DNA of 64,000 nucleotides from Geoglobus sp. UBA235 (GCA_002494725.1 DACG01000030.1:1-64000); one strand, 5' to 3'; numbered from the stretch's first letter, positions 43,701-51,300 are shown. The notes: generated from the sequence alone by a model not told the origin. Numbers and translations are program-made.

Positions 43701-45020
43701 AACAACCCACCCACTGTCATCAGGGATGACATCAGAACCGTTAGAGGTAAATCCATAATCTTCTCTGCAATGGTAACTGACCCTGAAGAAGATAATATAG
43801 TAAGCTGGATGTGGGATTTTGGAGATGGAACAAACAGCACGCAGCAGAACCCAACTCATAGCTATTCTGTCCTTGGAACATACAATTGCAGCGTTACTGT
43901 TACAGATGATGGTAATGTACAGCCGGCTACAGCAATAAAAACCTTCAAGGTTTATGTTGAGAATCAGCTTCCAGCAGTAAGCCTTGTAGAGCCTGCCAAT
44001 AATGACTATCTCACATCAACAACTGTAAAGTTTGTATGGAATGGAAGCGATCCTGATGTTGACTTTGACACACCATATTTCAGGCTGTATGTCGATGGAA
44101 ATCTGGTGTTCGAGGGATATGGAACAAGCTACACAATGAATCTAACAGCAGGGCAGCACACATGGTATGTTACAGTCACAGACGGGATTGAGACAATAAA
44201 GAGCGAAACAAGAACGCTTTATGTTCTGTCTTCTCCCTCAAGCTCAAGTGAACCAACATCTGTGCCCGTTATAACATCAGCAATCATAGCCCCATATCCT
44301 GCTGTTGTCAATCATGATGTTTATATTGCCTATACAGCCTTTGATCCAGACGGTATACTAGTTGAGGGGAGGATAAGAGTAACAGACCCCTCAGGGACGA
44401 ATATAGATCTATTTGTCAGTTCTGCTGAAGATCTGTATTACGGGATTTACAAGCCCCTAACAACTGGAACGCACACAGTAACACTCCTCCCTCTGGATGA
44501 CTCCGGTGTTTCAGCTTCATTAAGCATCCCTCTTGAGGTGTACGCAACTCCATCGAAAGAGAAGAACATACTTGAGCTCAGAAAGACTGCCGATGCAATA
44601 TTTGTTGTCAGCAAAAATGCAAAGATTCTAAGCACAGCAAAAACATACGGTGACAGACTAATTATAAACATAGATCTCAGCATGACCAATGAAACATCAG
44701 TCACAGTAGATGCAACGTCGTTGGATTTTTCGGACATCTCAAGAATTATTATAGATCCGAAAGAGGGTTTATCACCACTGAAACAACCAGTTGAGTTAGA
44801 AATAAGGATCCCAATTAAGGCACTTGTAGTTCTTGATGGTTTACACCTCATAACCAATGATTATGGAGCAGGATCGGTAAAGTATGACTCTCAGATGACA
44901 GTTATAATTGCCAAAGTCAAGGACACAATAACTCTTGAGTTGAATAAAAATCCATCCAGATTTGATGAAATCATCCACAGGCTTCTTGCTTACCTTGATT
45001 CAATTATTTTAAAAATATGA
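40743..45020 (+). CDS. giant surface protein with DUF2341 repeats and PKD domain
   Basis: 1,425 residues. N-terminal membrane helix (IFLIVLLVILIFLIF, about 17-31) as uncleaved signal or anchor; then two long DUF2341/lectin-like units (about 230-510 and 540-850), each with VSDFWDLVQPDGDDIRVFNN and a jelly-roll region; a PKD domain with WDFGDGTNSTQQNPTHSY (about 1,020-1,040); Ig-like segments; and no clear C-terminal anchor. Many N-x-S/T sites suggest glycosylation. Probably the spike, adhesin or coat of the element's particle or a modified host surface. Confidence 0.8.
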   Translation: MRWISIRFFLEENWKKIFLIVLLVILIFLIFPVKKEDRLDLSKFEDPAVKPAELSFVKVSKYGKDTEVRILDKRTDDPIPTVKIAITDIKNHEGRYVAFAEDELRHILNQPEGDLVLYNRHDSEAKPKFLVEGRDYRVVDFQGEKVYVIRFERFSTNTLIVQAWSGTYLIRYLNAVNNSNFSFYLRGNITNATIEFIGQYVGLNDSNVLKDTFDNSNGGNWSRLVKFESSERANTDAQYLIEINRTTWTLYSPTYSTELTGTVSDFWDLVQPDGDDIRVFNNTNSQLYFRVERWDYTNQSATIWVNLPAGSSEINIAYGNSLATKSNYENPYLTFEFFDDFEGTSLDTNKWTIINGTLYSVSNSELTLSDGTRIASTQSYDVQNTAIRIMFASVSRDSGGYNFFGFNYKYSDTVYVNVYPTLSGGDYTLEANDGSTSSSNNIALSQDINYHIWDLFFVEYVPNKYFKAIADKSYSNNVYLAVSGSLPVKIGTRGSGIYAGTVKVDWIAVRSLEDPIDFVKFTVSTFDEGWQKNAGFTFTGPAIESAQYKLVINGTTWELYNVTGGLKGSLTVSDFWDLVQPDGDDIRVFNNTDSQLYFRVESWDYTNQSATIWVNLTAGSTELNIAYGNPSATKSAYEDPTQVFDYYDDFSTDTSADYTIVAAKADGTTSATFSVSNGIASIAINANGNAIARTNHIVTDNFAIELDVQVLNNVDLESAGIVLVGSTEDIAWYLYTRDTTSAYLKLLGKWTSGGFTQLTSATWTRDTNWHKLKLEYSAGTFKLYYDGTLETTHSYTLADASYYVGLLGNYYAGAQHNFDNLKVYKLADPVNVSGFHLGSFSTLNPRVLLNGNTVQWNGTLNSGESSGRIPINLTWLRTGINNLTFQSDYGSADVVIRATYTDDVNITITRLFGVEKQTLEYIPVENTTNASVRLVFSTTDVYHQLWNVTVNGNPWTNYNWSFPHLDVYLGDVSANITYNITAEMGYNNPPTVIRDDIRTVRGKSIIFSAMVTDPEEDNIVSWMWDFGDGTNSTQQNPTHSYSVLGTYNCSVTVTDDGNVQPATAIKTFKVYVENQLPAVSLVEPANNDYLTSTTVKFVWNGSDPDVDFDTPYFRLYVDGNLVFEGYGTSYTMNLTAGQHTWYVTVTDGIETIKSETRTLYVLSSPSSSSEPTSVPVITSAIIAPYPAVVNHDVYIAYTAFDPDGILVEGRIRVTDPSGTNIDLFVSSAEDLYYGIYKPLTTGTHTVTLLPLDDSGVSASLSIPLEVYATPSKEKNILELRKTADAIFVVSKNAKILSTAKTYGDRLIINIDLSMTNETSVTVDATSLDFSDISRIIIDPKEGLSPLKQPVELEIRIPIKALVVLDGLHLITNDYGAGSVKYDSQMTVIIAKVKDTITLELNKNPSRFDEIIHRLLAYLDSIILKI
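41526..41650 (+). repeat. 125-bp direct repeat, copy 1
   Basis: Begins ACAGTATCAGACTTC. Matches 42453-42577 with three mismatches at an offset of 927 bp (309 codons, in frame). It encodes the DUF2341 core; the surrounding sequence is far less similar. Confidence 0.85.
42453..42577 (+). repeat. 125-bp direct repeat, copy 2
   Basis: In-frame second copy of 41526-41650 with three mismatches, pointing to recent duplication or gene conversion inside the giant gene. Confidence 0.85.
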
Positions 45021-45021
45021 T

Positions 45022-45062
45022 GGGGCGGTAGCTCCAACGCAGGTGAGACTCCTGCCCGCCCC
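45022..45062 (+). ncRNA. tRNA-like minihelix 1
   Basis: 7-bp acceptor-like stem GGGGCGG (45022-45028)/CCGCCCC (45056-45062) stacked on a 5-bp stem with 7-nt loop, GCAGG (45039-45043)/CCTGC (45051-45055), with TAGCTCCAAC between, which looks like the start of a D-arm. It begins one base after the stop of the giant gene and is followed by TTTTTT and the 19-bp AAAATATTTGGAGGTGATG leader. The loop TGAGACT does not match the T-loop consensus. It could also act as a terminator. Confidence 0.55.
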
Positions 45063-45069
45063 TTTTTTA

Positions 45070-45088
45070 AAAATATTTGGAGGTGATG
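45070..45088 (+). repeat. 19-bp leader repeat, copy 1
   Basis: AAAATATTTGGAGGTGATG, identical to 49599-49617. It carries the ribosome-binding site GGAGGTGAT for the gene starting at 45094 and directly follows minihelix 1 and its T-run. Confidence 0.7.
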
Positions 45089-45093
45089 GAGTA

Positions 45094-46554
45094 GTGAGAA
45101 GTATGCAAGCTGTCCTGCTGGCCTTGTTCGTTATGGCCAGCTTGGGCACAGCATCAGCTGCAACAGGAAATGTGAGTCTGTACAGTATAGAAATGTCGAC
45201 AACCCCAGTCATTGGAGGCAACAATACAGGAGTTATATGGCTTGCTCAGGCAGATTTTGATGGAGATGGGATCCAGGACAGCATAACTCTGCAGATATCA
45301 GTATATGATGACAATGGGAACGCATACACACCAAATACAACGATTGGCGAGGCGGTGAAAATAGAATTCATAGATAATTCAAACATTACTATAGATGTAA
45401 CAGGGGACGGTTCAGCAGATGTATTTGATATAACAAACGGAACTTATTCACTTCTGCCAAGTGGAGTTACTCCGGGCTACTACAGGGCCAAAATAACATT
45501 GCAATTTGACACAAACGGAGATAATACTGTAAATGCAAACGATACACCCGAATACAGGTACCAAGATGTTATCTTTACCACAGACTATTATTATATGGTT
45601 TACCAGGAAACAAGTGGTGCAACTGAAGCATCAATTGGCAGTTTGTTCCCAGCACTTAATCTCCTCGATGCCTTCAATATGCCAACAAGGATTTCTCTAA
45701 GCAAAATTGATGCTGCAGCAAAGAGCTTCACATTAAGCATAGATGGTCAGTCATTTACTCTAAGAGAGAAAGAAACATTGAAACTACCAAACAAAGATGC
45801 TTGGATAGTGGTCCCAGAAGGGGCTGTTCAGAGCGGGAGCGTAACCTACAATATATGGGTAAAGTATGGAAAGAAACCAGCATTCAGCAGTGAGAACTCA
45901 GCAGTGCAGGACCAGAATAACGGTAGACTATGGGTATTCAGCGTGGGAGGGAGAGATGATCCAGCAAGGAACTACAACATAGTGCTATGGGATGAGCAAG
46001 TACCTATGTTTGGACTGGGAGAAGCTCTGGATTATCACTTTGTTCCGGCTGAACTTTCAGCATACTGGGAGAACTTTGACAGCGTTATTGAGAATTATGA
46101 TGTGCTTAGAGTTAGAAGCTGGATTGGCGGACTTTTCCAGGAGCAAACAAATCTCGGTAGATTTAACATCTGGGGTGCGAACAACCAGATAGATTCAGTA
46201 AATGGTGTGCTTGCAGGGAGTAGATTTAACATAAACAACCTTGACTTTGTAGATTACAGTCAGGGAACAAATGTGAGAGGAGTAATAGTGCAGACAAAAG
46301 GTGGCCTGCAGACTCCAGACGCAGGGTATTCGGTCATATTTCCAAGGAGATCTGCAAATGCAAATGTAAACGACTATCCATGGAGAGGAACTTCTCTGAG
46401 CTCTTTCGAAGAGGCTCTCATAAAACACATACTCAATCCAGGTAACGATGGGTTAAAGGACTTTACTTATGACGGCAAGCTCAGGAAGTTTGACTTTGTG
46501 GATATTGACTCAATAAGAACCATAGGAGGCTTGGTGGTAAGTATAAAGAAATGA
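45094..46554 (+). CDS. secreted hypothetical surface protein
   Basis: 486 residues. Signal peptide SMQAVLLALFVMASLGTASA, then a beta-rich domain with calcium-loop-like DFDGDGIQDS (about residue 50) and DTNGDNTVNANDT (about 145). No C-terminal anchor. Family not recognised; an S-layer or particle protein is plausible from context. GTG 45094 lies 6-7 bp after the GGAGGTGAT of the repeated leader. Confidence 0.65.
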   Translation: MRSMQAVLLALFVMASLGTASAATGNVSLYSIEMSTTPVIGGNNTGVIWLAQADFDGDGIQDSITLQISVYDDNGNAYTPNTTIGEAVKIEFIDNSNITIDVTGDGSADVFDITNGTYSLLPSGVTPGYYRAKITLQFDTNGDNTVNANDTPEYRYQDVIFTTDYYYMVYQETSGATEASIGSLFPALNLLDAFNMPTRISLSKIDAAAKSFTLSIDGQSFTLREKETLKLPNKDAWIVVPEGAVQSGSVTYNIWVKYGKKPAFSSENSAVQDQNNGRLWVFSVGGRDDPARNYNIVLWDEQVPMFGLGEALDYHFVPAELSAYWENFDSVIENYDVLRVRSWIGGLFQEQTNLGRFNIWGANNQIDSVNGVLAGSRFNINNLDFVDYSQGTNVRGVIVQTKGGLQTPDAGYSVIFPRRSANANVNDYPWRGTSLSSFEEALIKHILNPGNDGLKDFTYDGKLRKFDFVDIDSIRTIGGLVVSIKK

Positions 46555-46563
46555 TTCTGGACT

Positions 46564-47322
46564 ATGAAGGGAATATACATTTTACTTGCAACTTATTTAC
46601 TATTTTTGGTTCAAGTGACAGCAGTGGAGATTGTAATTGACTGGGACGCTCTCGGATGGGAGGACGCAAAACAGGAATTCCTTGCTAATGGGATCGTGGA
46701 AAGAGATCAAGAAGGAATAAATGGTCTGCTTGTTAATCTATATTCAACAAGCCCCTATGTAATACAGAATGGCATAGACCCAAAAGGTTACTATCTTTTC
46801 AGAATAACAAATACAAACAGCTACAAGGTTACTGTAAAAGCATACATATATGCAGACTACATAAACCCAGAAGCAATCTCAAGGATCAGAGATGTAAATA
46901 CAAATGAGCCAGCAAAGGCAGAATATGTTGACGAAGATACAGTTGTTCTAATGGTTAATCTAGAACCTGGACAGAGCAGAGAGTATCATGTTACACGAGC
47001 TGATGTAATATATGCGTTTCCAAAGAGCAGTGGCTACATTACTGAGCCTGAGACAGTTTTATTTAATGCCAGTAAAAACAACACACAGAATTTTGTCTTG
47101 CCAGAGCAATACAAGGACGATGCGTTGAGTGTATATGAACCAACAGTTATAACAATTCTAAAGTGGAAGATTGTTCTGGATTTTCCAAGACATCCACTGA
47201 ATGTGGAAAAACATGGGAACACACTATCATTTATGTTCGAAGAATCCAGAGAATATGTTGTCAGGATTAAGAAGGCATCTCTACTTGATATGCTACTCTT
47301 CAGAAGTACGGTGGTGAGCTAA
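46564..47322 (+). CDS. secreted hypothetical protein
   Basis: 252 residues. Signal peptide YILLATYLLFLVQVTAVE, then a beta-rich domain (FRITNTNSYKVTVKAYIYAD, VLMVNLEPGQSREYHV). No anchor. Not recognised. Overlaps the subtilase gene by one base; it might be its substrate, inhibitor or a particle component (inference). Confidence 0.6.
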   Translation: MKGIYILLATYLLFLVQVTAVEIVIDWDALGWEDAKQEFLANGIVERDQEGINGLLVNLYSTSPYVIQNGIDPKGYYLFRITNTNSYKVTVKAYIYADYINPEAISRIRDVNTNEPAKAEYVDEDTVVLMVNLEPGQSREYHVTRADVIYAFPKSSGYITEPETVLFNASKNNTQNFVLPEQYKDDALSVYEPTVITILKWKIVLDFPRHPLNVEKHGNTLSFMFEESREYVVRIKKASLLDMLLFRSTVVS

Positions 47323-48926
47323 TGAGAAAAATACTTGCCGTTTGTATTATCTTAACTTTACTCTTTCAACCTGTGTCTGCAATACCCTTTGAAGTTGCAA
47401 AGAAACTTGGATTGAGCTATTACAGGAAGATTAACTTTGAGATAAAGGCTCTGTCAGACGGAATAAATCCAAATAATGTTGGTGTGGTCGTCAATGGGAC
47501 TTACAATCTTCCAGAGTTCATAATTCAGTATCAACCAGGATTTAAAGAAGAAGTTACAAAGCTTGTAATTGATAATGGGGGAAAGGTTCTGAAAAGTTAT
47601 GACGATCTTAGTATGCTAAAGATCGCAATTAAGCCAGAGAAGGTATTCAGAGAACGATTTTTCGGTTTGAAAGTTGAAGGAATAGTCACGTCACCATACA
47701 TACTAAGCATTGAGGCGAATGCATACATAAAGAATGTTCCACCCTTACTGCAACTCTCAGACCCAGATCAACTGAATGCAGAAGAGAGTACGATGTATGA
47801 TGTGAAACGGGAAATGGGAATTCTGCAGCTTTATCCAAATGTTACTGGAAAAAACATAACTGTTGCCGTGCTTGACACAGGGGCTAATATAAATCTTGTC
47901 TATAATGGCGTGAGAGTGTTTTATGACAGAAGTAATCAGGACATAAGTAGGGTTATTGCTGTAAAAAACATAATAACAGGTAAAGAGGACTACAGGACAA
48001 TTACTGTAGTTAACAACACAACAGTAGTCCATAATGTAGATGCGAGCATTGTGGCAGATGGAAACGACGTTCAACATGGAACATGGGTAAGCTTTGCCAT
48101 AGCCGGGTGGACGGGGGAGTTACTAACGTCAGGAATAGCTCCAGATGCAAATCTCGTAATTGTAAAAGTACTTGATGACAGCGGCTCTGGAACCATAGCA
48201 GATGTCATAGAGGGGATAAAGTGGGCAGCAGACCTTGATCTTGACAAGGATGGGAAACCAGACGTTGATATAATCAGCATGAGTCTCGGATCAACATACT
48301 ACATCAAATCAGCAGCCTCAGCGGTGAAGTATGCGGTTGACAAGGGAATAATTGTGTTCATTGCAGCTGGCAACTCAGGGTTCAGCACAGAGCCATGGAT
48401 AAACAGTCCCGCAGATACACCATATCCAGGCGTTATTGCTGTTGCAGCTCTGACAAATAAGGGTGCTGAGAGTGAGAGAGCATTTTTCAGCAGCTATGGA
48501 CCAGATCCAGATGGTGAAACGAGAGATGAAGTCCCGGATATTGGCGCACCTGGTCTCAAAATTGTTGGACTTGTCAAATCTGAGAATTACGCATCAACAG
48601 ATGATGGATTTTACCCTGCAATGGAGTTGATACTTAGTGGAACCTCAATGGCAACACCAATTGCGAGCGGATCAGCAGCTCTTATACTGTCTGCTCGGCC
48701 AGACTACATGAGCAGACCCGTGGATCTTGAAAAACTTATTGAGGACACGGCAACAAGACTCCCAAATGTAGGTGTTACTGAATGCAAATTCGGCCTGATC
48801 AACCCAGCAGCTGCCATAGAGGGTAAGTACAACTACCAGACCCAGGAACAGGTGAGAACAAAGCAGGCAAGGTATATGGATCTACAGCACAACTTCATGA
48901 GCTTTTATGAGGGGTTGTGGAGGTAA
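47322..48926 (+). CDS. subtilisin-like serine protease (S8 family)
   Basis: 534 residues. Signal peptide (LAVCIILTLLFQPVSA), an I9-type propeptide region (about 55-135), and the S8 triad: Asp in VAVLDTGANI (about 186), His in DVQHGTWVSF (about 249) and Ser in SGTSMATPIASG (about 441), with oxyanion Asn in IAAGNSG. It is secreted and may mature the surface proteins encoded upstream, which are in the same operon. Confidence 0.93.
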   Translation: MRKILAVCIILTLLFQPVSAIPFEVAKKLGLSYYRKINFEIKALSDGINPNNVGVVVNGTYNLPEFIIQYQPGFKEEVTKLVIDNGGKVLKSYDDLSMLKIAIKPEKVFRERFFGLKVEGIVTSPYILSIEANAYIKNVPPLLQLSDPDQLNAEESTMYDVKREMGILQLYPNVTGKNITVAVLDTGANINLVYNGVRVFYDRSNQDISRVIAVKNIITGKEDYRTITVVNNTTVVHNVDASIVADGNDVQHGTWVSFAIAGWTGELLTSGIAPDANLVIVKVLDDSGSGTIADVIEGIKWAADLDLDKDGKPDVDIISMSLGSTYYIKSAASAVKYAVDKGIIVFIAAGNSGFSTEPWINSPADTPYPGVIAVAALTNKGAESERAFFSSYGPDPDGETRDEVPDIGAPGLKIVGLVKSENYASTDDGFYPAMELILSGTSMATPIASGSAALILSARPDYMSRPVDLEKLIEDTATRLPNVGVTECKFGLINPAAAIEGKYNYQTQEQVRTKQARYMDLQHNFMSFYEGLWR

Positions 48927-48951
48927 TTTTTTAATTTACAGTTAGGAGGTG

Positions 48952-49146
48952 ATGTTTTTGGCTAACACAGATAAGAGGCAGTCTCAGATTATTGGCATTA
49001 TCCTTCCAGGATTCGGGCACTGGACACAGGGAAAATGGCCTCTGTGGCTGAGCCTATCGGTACTCATCTTCGCACTCCTGGTGGGGGCGTTCACTTACGG
49101 GGTTGGATATCTGGTAGTGGGGTTGATTGATGCAGCAACTCTCTAA
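48952..49146 (+). CDS. TM2-like small membrane protein
   Basis: 64 residues: LPGFGHWTQGKWPLW matches the turn of TM2 domains (PGxGhFxxGk), followed by two hydrophobic segments ending GVGYLVVGLIDAATL. Strong GGAGGTGAT RBS. Resembles the protein at 49624-49814, so the two may be paralogues. Confidence 0.6.
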   Translation: MFLANTDKRQSQIIGIILPGFGHWTQGKWPLWLSLSVLIFALLVGAFTYGVGYLVVGLIDAATL

Positions 49147-49354
49147 TATCATGAAACCAGGCGTCAGCAGAAGGGTAGTTGACAGGATCTGGAATCTTCC
49201 CGGTCCGCTACCTTATTTTTTGGTTCCGCTTTTTGTTTTGCTTTACATGGGCTATATACTGGTTAGAGAGTTCATTTCATTGATTATTGTTTTGCCCTAC
49301 CTCTTCGTCCATGAGGTGAAGGAATGGAAATATCAGAGTTCCCAGCATCGGTAA
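49130..49354 (+). CDS. small membrane protein
   Basis: 74 residues with one or two membrane segments (YFLVPLFVLLYMGYILV, SLIIVLPYLFV) and a basic tail. Overlaps the previous gene by 17 bp and the next by 31 bp. Not recognised. Confidence 0.55.
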   Translation: MQQLSNIMKPGVSRRVVDRIWNLPGPLPYFLVPLFVLLYMGYILVREFISLIIVLPYLFVHEVKEWKYQSSQHR

Positions 49355-49563
49355 AGGTGTTTATTGCACTCATCCTTGACGTTCTTAGTTTGATACCTGT
49401 TATTGAATACATAATTGCCCCACTTAGCTTTTACTTCCTCTATAAGGTCACAGGAATGTCAGCTGTATCACTCATAGCTGGGTTTGAAGACATTCTCCCT
49501 TCACCGCTTGACATACTTCCAGATAACACTGCCATAGTCATCTATTATGAGTTTATGAGGTGA
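49324..49563 (+). CDS. small membrane protein
   Basis: 79 residues with hydrophobic segments VKVFIALILDVLSLIPVIEY and IIAPLSFYFLY. Not recognised. Its stop is one base before tRNA-like minihelix 2. Confidence 0.55.
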   Translation: MEISEFPASVKVFIALILDVLSLIPVIEYIIAPLSFYFLYKVTGMSAVSLIAGFEDILPSPLDILPDNTAIVIYYEFMR

Positions 49564-49564
49564 T

Positions 49565-49599
49565 GGGACGGTCCGTGGGTTCAATTCCCACCCGTCCCA
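49565..49599 (+). ncRNA. tRNA-like minihelix 2 (acceptor plus T-arm)
   Basis: GGGACGG (49565-49571) pairs with CCGTCCC (49592-49598) as a 7-bp acceptor stem; TCC; then GTGGG/CCCAC (49575-49579, 49587-49591) closes the loop TTCAATT, which fits the T-loop consensus TTCRANY; A at 49599 is in the discriminator position. D- and anticodon arms are absent. It starts one base after a stop and is followed by the 19-bp leader also seen at 45070. It should fold as a tRNA top half and could be recognised by tRNase Z or CCA-adding enzyme. Confidence 0.68.
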
Positions 49600-49617
49600 A
49601 AATATTTGGAGGTGATG
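49599..49617 (+). repeat. 19-bp leader repeat, copy 2
   Basis: AAAATATTTGGAGGTGATG, identical to 45070-45088; supplies the RBS for ATG 49624. The first A is the discriminator base of minihelix 2. Confidence 0.7.
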
Positions 49618-49623
49618 TGAGGA

Positions 49624-49814
49624 TGGGAACCATAGACGCTTTGCTGGATTTTGTTTTACCTGGAGTTGGACACGTCAAAACAAAAAGATATAATGCAATC
49701 CAGGGAGGAATAGTCCTCGCAGGAAGTGCTGCACTTGGACTTCTAACATCAGGGATTGGATATCTGGCAAGTGGGATATATCATGCTGCAAAGACCTACA
49801 AGATAAAGAGATGA
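49624..49814 (+). CDS. TM2-like small membrane protein
   Basis: 63 residues: LDFVLPGVGHVKTKRYNAI then GSAALGLLTSGIGYLASGIYHAAK. Same LPGxGH turn and GxGYL segment as the gene at 48952, suggesting duplication. ATG 49624 is 7 bp after GGAGGTGAT-type RBS; frames extending upstream would read through minihelix 2. Confidence 0.6.
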
Positions 49815-49815
49815 T

Positions 49816-49995
49816 ATGGGTCCAATATTTCGATTTTTTAAAGATCTCACACTATGGATGCTTATTTTTGCAGTAATATACATAATAGCAGGGATTCAGA
49901 CCCTTATAATTGTAATAGCTCTTGGATTGTGGTTCAAATACGCTGAAAAGGTAGCTAAGGATGCTGAAGATGTACAAAGGGAGTTGAAGCGGTAA
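49816..49995 (+). CDS. small membrane protein
   Basis: 59 residues: one or two hydrophobic segments (WMLIFAVIYIIAGIQTLIIVIALGLW, split here as one helical hairpin) and a charged C-terminal helix (EKVAKDAEDVQRELKR). Stop overlaps the next ATG. Confidence 0.52.
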   Translation: MGPIFRFFKDLTLWMLIFAVIYIIAGIQTLIIVIALGLWFKYAEKVAKDAEDVQRELKR

Positions 49996-50612
49996 TGCTG
50001 GATGAGTTAAGACAATCCTTTGAGAGAAGGACTGTACCTGTAATAGTAATTCTAAACTGGGCAGGAGTCACTCCAAACAAGCTTTCAGCTCTTGCATTGG
50101 TTTTGGCGATACTATCTGGTCTAAATTACTATTCCAGTCGTCTTGGATTTGCTCTCACGTTTCTCATCATCTCAGCACTACTGGATGCTCTTGATGGTCC
50201 TCTCGCAAGGATGCTCAACAAAGCCTCTCTTAGGGGAGATCTCATAGACCACGCCTTCGACAGGTTTGCAGATGCCGCAGTAATGGCTGGGATAATACTC
50301 TCAGGCCTTGTAAGCTATGAGGTAGGTTTGTTAGCCCTCATCGGAACCATGCTCACCAGCTACATGGGTACACAGGCTCAGGCCCTCGGGGTCGGCAGGG
50401 TCTATGGGGGACTGTCGGGAAGGGCAGATAGGGTTGCGATACTCACCACGGCAACCTTCATGCAGATCCTCGGGTATTCCGCCTTGAACTTCGCCATGCT
50501 CGTCCTTGGAATACTCGGAGTTGCGACGACAGTCCAGCGCTTCATAATCGTGTACGAGATGCTGGGTGATGTTAGTGAAGAGAGGGAGGAGGTCGTCAGG
50601 AAAGTTCCTTAG
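49995..50612 (+). CDS. CDP-alcohol phosphatidyltransferase
   Basis: 205-residue membrane enzyme with the full family motif: DALDGPLAR (about residues 63-71) then GDLIDHAFD (about 80-88), i.e. D-x2-DG-x2-AR-x8-G-x3-D-x3-D. The family moves a phosphatidyl-type group from a CDP-activated lipid to an alcohol; in an archaeon the donor is CDP-archaeol, made by CarS. Its presence in a mobile element suggests head-group editing of host or particle membrane. The codon style changes from AT-rich to GC-rich at about 50,330 within the gene. Confidence 0.88.
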   Translation: MLDELRQSFERRTVPVIVILNWAGVTPNKLSALALVLAILSGLNYYSSRLGFALTFLIISALLDALDGPLARMLNKASLRGDLIDHAFDRFADAAVMAGIILSGLVSYEVGLLALIGTMLTSYMGTQAQALGVGRVYGGLSGRADRVAILTTATFMQILGYSALNFAMLVLGILGVATTVQRFIIVYEMLGDVSEEREEVVRKVP

Positions 50613-51297
50613 CGTCGTTTTGGTTCTCCTGCTGTCTTTTCCCAACCTTCCGTTTCTGGGAGACGAGGAGAAGTCAGATCTACACGTTTACTTCAACGAC
50701 ACAGAGGCGAAGCTCAACGCCCCTGCCCTAATCTTCGCTTCACTTGACGAAGAGAGGCCGGACAAGGTGTACTACCGCATAGTCGTGAACAACGAAACGG
50801 GAGAGAAGTGCATAATGTACTGGTACTACTACACCTACCAGGAGAGCAACATAGCAGAGCACCTTATGGACCTCGAGCCCATCTACCTCTACTTCTCCAA
50901 GGACGGAAGGCTCCTCTATGCAAAATATGATGCCTGGCACTGGACAGCAGGGACAGCATACAACTCAACACTTACATTTTTAGTTGATAAAGGCATCCAT
51001 CCTGTTTTCTTAGTTGACCCAGTGTACCACCACTATTCAATAGCTTCTGAAGTTGTAAATGCAACTTACAATTTCAGTTATTCCCATCTTACTGAGAACC
51101 AATTAGAGAAGTTCAAATCTCAAAAGATGTATACAGGACCCTATACAATTGACGTTGGGCAACTCCTTGACACGGAAACGATAACAAACCCCTTCAAGAA
51201 CTTTGATGATTTCTGGGAAACTGACAGCTTTTATGGACTTGTTTTGTATCTGCCAATAAAGCTAAAAATATTGTGGATCAAGTATTTTGGAGGGTAG
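50569..51297 (+). CDS. secreted or membrane-anchored hypothetical protein
   Basis: 242 residues. N-terminal hydrophobic segment (FLSVVLVLLLSFPNLPFLG) as signal anchor, then a Tyr/Trp-rich extracellular domain (CIMYWYYYTYQESN; YAKYDAWHWTAGTAYNSTL) with N-glycosylation sites and a hydrophobic C-terminus. Not recognised. Overlaps the phosphatidyltransferase gene by 44 bp. GC-rich up to about 50,940, AT-rich after. Confidence 0.6.
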   Translation: MLVKRGRRSSGKFLSVVLVLLLSFPNLPFLGDEEKSDLHVYFNDTEAKLNAPALIFASLDEERPDKVYYRIVVNNETGEKCIMYWYYYTYQESNIAEHLMDLEPIYLYFSKDGRLLYAKYDAWHWTAGTAYNSTLTFLVDKGIHPVFLVDPVYHHYSIASEVVNATYNFSYSHLTENQLEKFKSQKMYTGPYTIDVGQLLDTETITNPFKNFDDFWETDSFYGLVLYLPIKLKILWIKYFGG

Positions 51298-51300
51298 AGG

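Noticed and set aside
49560..49623. Longer reading frame for the 49.6-kb membrane protein starting near 49,560
   Set aside because: It would read through minihelix 2, and the GGAGGTGAT site correctly spaces ATG 49624.
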